Assembly: GCA_018699755.1 (NCBI GenBank)
Contig: JABIRQ010000144.1
Span: forward strand, 1 to 7,199
Origin: Rhodospirillaceae bacterium
GTDB taxonomy: Bacteria > Pseudomonadota > Alphaproteobacteria > CADEGL01
DNA length: 7,199 nt
Direction of reading: 5' to 3'
The notes beneath the pieces were generated by a model. That model saw nothing but the letters and a program-made list of their open reading frames with translations. It was not told the DNA's origin and searched no databases. Position numbers and translations under genes: made by a program. Shown piece after piece: positions 5,407 to 7,199 of the stretch; within the stretch, counting starts at the first letter, position 1, and the number at the start of each line of letters is the position of its first letter.

Positions 5407-6339
5407 ATGACCAGGGACGCCTTCATCGCCGCCGCCGCGGGCTTGCTTAGCGCGCTTCTGCTCACGACCGTCGCGACGGGTGCGCCGGGCATGGTGCTCT
5501 TCGCCCTGTTCAGTCAGGTGCCAATCTTCGTGGTCGGTCTCGGCCTTGGGTCCAAGCTCGCGGTCGTCGCGGCGGCTTCCGGCTTGGTGGTCACCGGGAT
5601 TTACGCCGGCGCTTTCACCGGCGCTTTCTATCTTGTCGTCTTTGCCGGGCCTGCCGTGATCCTTTCGGCCATGGCGCTGCGCCATCGGCAAGGTGAAGAC
5701 GGTGCGACCATCTGGTATCCGGCCGACCGGTTGCTCGGCTGGATCGTGGTGATGGCGGCCGTCGCACTCGCCGCAATCTGGCTCGACGCGAGCGATGCGG
5801 AGGGTGGGCTGCGCGGGATCATCGAGCGCTTGCTGGCCGATGTCGTGCAGCAGATGCCCGAGAGCCCGCTGCGCGAGAGCATGACGACTTGGTTCGACGT
5901 CGTGGCGCCCCGTTTGCCAGCGATCATGGCAACCGCCTGGGTCGTGCTGACGGCGGCGAACGGCGCCCTCGGTCAATGGGCGGCGCGTCGCCTGGGTCGC
6001 GCCCTGCGGCCCGCCCCCGATTTCGCGGATATCCAGGCGCCGGGCTGGGCCTTCTACGCCCTGGCCGCCGCCGCGGCGATCGGCTTGCTGATCGGCAACG
6101 GAATCGGCTTTCTGGGCGGCAATCTGGCGCCCCTCTTCGCGATTCCGTTCTTTTTCGTGGGCCTGGCCGTTGTCCATGCCTATGCCCGTCGCAGCCAGGC
6201 CCGAGGGATGGTTTTGGCCGTTTTTTACATGCTATTGATAATGCTCGGCTTTGTTGCGATGGTTATCGTTGCCGTGCTCGGTATCGCGGAAAGTTTCGCG
6301 AACTGGCGGCAGCGACTCCAGCGACCGAGCACGACCTAG
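5407..6339 (+). CDS. DUF2232 (YybS-like) multi-pass membrane protein of unknown function
   Basis: The function of this family is not known. The 310-aa protein is strongly hydrophobic, with about eight or nine predicted membrane segments near residues 5-25, 28-48, 50-66, 70-91, 108-126, 171-191, 212-232, 240-260 and 267-293. A soluble, charged stretch lies at about 127-168 and a basic tail at 295-310. Its size, topology and place between rpsR and rplI match DUF2232 proteins, which also neighbour rplI in Firmicutes (yybS in Bacillus subtilis). No catalytic motif is evident to me. ATG at 5407 is the only plausible in-frame start after a stop at 5332-5334, but there is no clear Shine-Dalgarno, so expression may be low. 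Its TAG stop lies inside the rplI Shine-Dalgarno sequence. Confidence 0.8.
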   Translation: MTRDAFIAAAAGLLSALLLTTVATGAPGMVLFALFSQVPIFVVGLGLGSKLAVVAAASGLVVTGIYAGAFTGAFYLVVFAGPAVILSAMALRHRQGEDGATIWYPADRLLGWIVVMAAVALAAIWLDASDAEGGLRGIIERLLADVVQQMPESPLRESMTTWFDVVAPRLPAIMATAWVVLTAANGALGQWAARRLGRALRPAPDFADIQAPGWAFYALAAAAAIGLLIGNGIGFLGGNLAPLFAIPFFFVGLAVVHAYARRSQARGMVLAVFYMLLIMLGFVAMVIVAVLGIAESFANWRQRLQRPSTT

Positions 6340-6344
6340 GAGGA
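6337..6344 (+). promoter_or_regulatory. Strong Shine-Dalgarno of rplI overlapping the upstream stop codon
   Basis: TAGGAGGA contains both the TAG stop of the DUF2232 gene (6337-6339) and an AGGAGG ribosome binding site 10 nt before the rplI ATG. A ribosome terminating on the membrane-protein gene would sit on this site, which suggests translational coupling or re-initiation. It also fixes the rplI start. Confidence 0.8.
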
Positions 6345-6353
6345 AAGAAGGCA

Positions 6354-7022
6354 ATGCAAGTCATCCTGCTGGAGCGCGTTGAGAGGCTCGGCGACATGGG
6401 CGACGAGGTCACGGTGAAGCCGGGCTTCGCGCGAAACTATTTGCTGCCACAGCACAAGGCTCTGCGCGCCAACGACGAGAATCGCTCGTTGTTCGACGCG
6501 CGCCGCACGGAACTCGAAGAGCTGAACCGGAAGCGCCGGGACGAAGCCTTGGGGATCGCCGGCGGCATGCATGGAGCCGCTCTGGTGCTGGTGCGCCAGG
6601 CAGGCGAGACCGGGCAGCTATACGGATCGGTCAGTTCGCGCGATATCGCCCAGACACTCGGTGAGGCGGACTTCACCGTTGCCCACAACCAGATCCAGCT
6701 CGATCGACCGATCAAGGAGTTGGGCATCTATCCCGTGCACATCGTCCTCCATCCCGAAGTGACGGAGACGATCACCGTCAACGTCGCGCGCAGCGAGGAA
6801 GAAGCCAAGCTTCAGGCCGACCGATTGGCCCGCGGCGAAGAGGTGGTGCGCCGCCCGGGTGCCGACGATTTCGACGACGACGATTTCGACGACGAGACGG
6901 AAGAGACGCTTCAAGCCGACGAAGAGGCGGCGGACGGAGCGGGGGAAGAGGCCGAGGAGGCCTCGGAGTTGGCAGAAGTGTCCGAATCGGGCGAGGCCGA
7001 AGAGGAAGACAAAACGGCCTGA
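6354..7022 (+). CDS. rplI: 50S ribosomal protein L9, with long acidic C-terminal tail
   Basis: L9 binds 23S rRNA near the base of the L1 stalk and influences translational fidelity and frame maintenance. Residues 1-148 form a complete L9: the N-terminal domain MQVILLERVERLGDMGDEVTVKPGFARNYLLP, a connecting helix (about 41-75), and a C-terminal domain with LYGSVSSRDIA (89-99) and IKELGIYPVHIVLHPEV (120-136). Total length is 222 aa against about 149 aa in E. coli. The excess is a helical, charged segment (148-168) and an Asp/Glu-rich tail (169-222). ATG at 6354-6356 is chosen because it follows AGGAGG and starts exactly at the conserved MQVILLE; the frame is open further upstream only as an overlap with the previous gene. 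Confidence 0.97.
   Translation: MQVILLERVERLGDMGDEVTVKPGFARNYLLPQHKALRANDENRSLFDARRTELEELNRKRRDEALGIAGGMHGAALVLVRQAGETGQLYGSVSSRDIAQTLGEADFTVAHNQIQLDRPIKELGIYPVHIVLHPEVTETITVNVARSEEEAKLQADRLARGEEVVRRPGADDFDDDDFDDETEETLQADEEAADGAGEEAEEASELAEVSESGEAEEEDKTA
6864..6893 (+). repeat. 15-bp perfect tandem duplication in the rplI tail
   Basis: GACGATTTCGACGAC occurs twice in a row, in frame, encoding DDFDD twice within the acidic tail of L9 (171-180). The identical DNA copies suggest a recent in-frame duplication. Confidence 0.95.
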
Positions 7023-7027
7023 CCGAC

Positions 7028-7045
7028 GGCCGGCCCTGGCCGGCC
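7028..7045 (+). promoter_or_regulatory. GC hairpin between rplI and the cfa-like gene
   Basis: GGCCGGC (7028-7034) pairs with GCCGGCC (7039-7045) around a CCTG loop, 5 nt after the rplI stop. It is compact and very stable but lacks a T-tract, so it is at most a weak or factor-assisted terminator or an mRNA end stabiliser. Whether the next gene is cotranscribed is open. Confidence 0.5.
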
Positions 7046-7076
7046 ACGCCCGATCCGGCATGGGGGAGTTGGACCT

Positions 7077-7199
7077 ATGCTGTTCGCGCGGCTTCTGGAG
7101 CGGGTCATACGCGAGGGGACGCTCGTCGTCACCGATGCGAGCGGCCATACCCATCGGATCGTCGGCACCGACCAGCCCGAAGTGGCGATCCGCCTCCAC
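7077..7199 (+). CDS. Cyclopropane-fatty-acyl-phospholipid synthase-like protein, N-terminal fragment
   Basis: Only the first 41 codons lie in the window. The protein begins MLFARLLERVIREGTLVVTD and continues to EVAIRLH, which resembles the N-terminal domain of alphaproteobacterial Cfa-family enzymes (S-adenosylmethionine-dependent methyltransferases that add a methylene bridge to unsaturated phospholipid acyl chains). The SAM-binding domain is beyond the edge, so the call rests on this short segment. GGAG (7065-7068) lies 8 nt before the ATG. It follows rplI by 54 bp on the same strand, with a hairpin between them. A related methyltransferase with a similar N-terminal domain is the main alternative. 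Confidence 0.65.
   Translation, partial: MLFARLLERVIREGTLVVTDASGHTHRIVGTDQPEVAIRLH

Noticed and set aside
4834..6177. Minus-strand open frame of 447 codons opposite rpsF, rpsR and the DUF2232 gene
   Set aside because: It covers three sense genes and its translation is repetitive and charged, without a domain or a plausible ribosome binding site.
7028..7045. Intrinsic terminator of the rplI operon
   Set aside because: The hairpin is strong but no T-tract follows, so I list it only as a hairpin of unknown effect.

Overview
The window is a compact, GC-rich stretch of core chromosome, most likely from an alphaproteobacterium. The Rhodospirillales-type gene order and protein sequences suggest this, but the exact lineage is inferred and was not searched. 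Genes cover nearly all of it. I see no mobile element, CRISPR array, tRNA or rRNA gene, prophage or defence gene, and I did not find a new multi-gene system. What deserves a second look is the regulatory and structural detail in the gaps and the unusual tails on three ribosomal proteins.

Two divergent gene sets share one 286-bp control region (4288-4573). The leftward set (minus strand, 4287 down to 1) is the type II fatty-acid synthesis cluster fabD, fabG, acpP, fabF, followed by mltG, which runs off the left edge. FabD loads malonyl groups onto the acyl carrier protein AcpP, FabF condenses them with the growing acyl chain, and FabG reduces the product with NADPH. MltG is an unrelated envelope enzyme that cuts glycan strands of peptidoglycan. 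Three of these genes (fabD, fabG, mltG) start with GTG.

The rightward set (plus strand, 4574 to the right edge) is rpsF (S6), rpsR (S18), a multi-pass membrane protein of the DUF2232/YybS type, rplI (L9), and the first 41 codons of a gene resembling cyclopropane-fatty-acyl-phospholipid synthase. rpsF and rpsR overlap by an ATGA. The DUF2232 stop codon lies inside the Shine-Dalgarno sequence of rplI. S6 has a long charged, repeat-containing tail, S18 has a glycine-rich N-terminal extension, and L9 has an acidic tail of about 54 residues.

In the shared control region, a leftward promoter (TTGACA, 16 bp, TATCAC) and a rightward promoter (CTTGCG, 17 bp, TATAAC) stand back to back. A 7-bp inverted repeat with a TTCGAA core lies between their -35 boxes. 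The rpsF leader can form two adjacent hairpins and may be an S6:S18 autoregulatory site. Further hairpins sit between acpP and fabF, after rpsR, and after rplI. None has a T-tract, so none is a classical intrinsic terminator.
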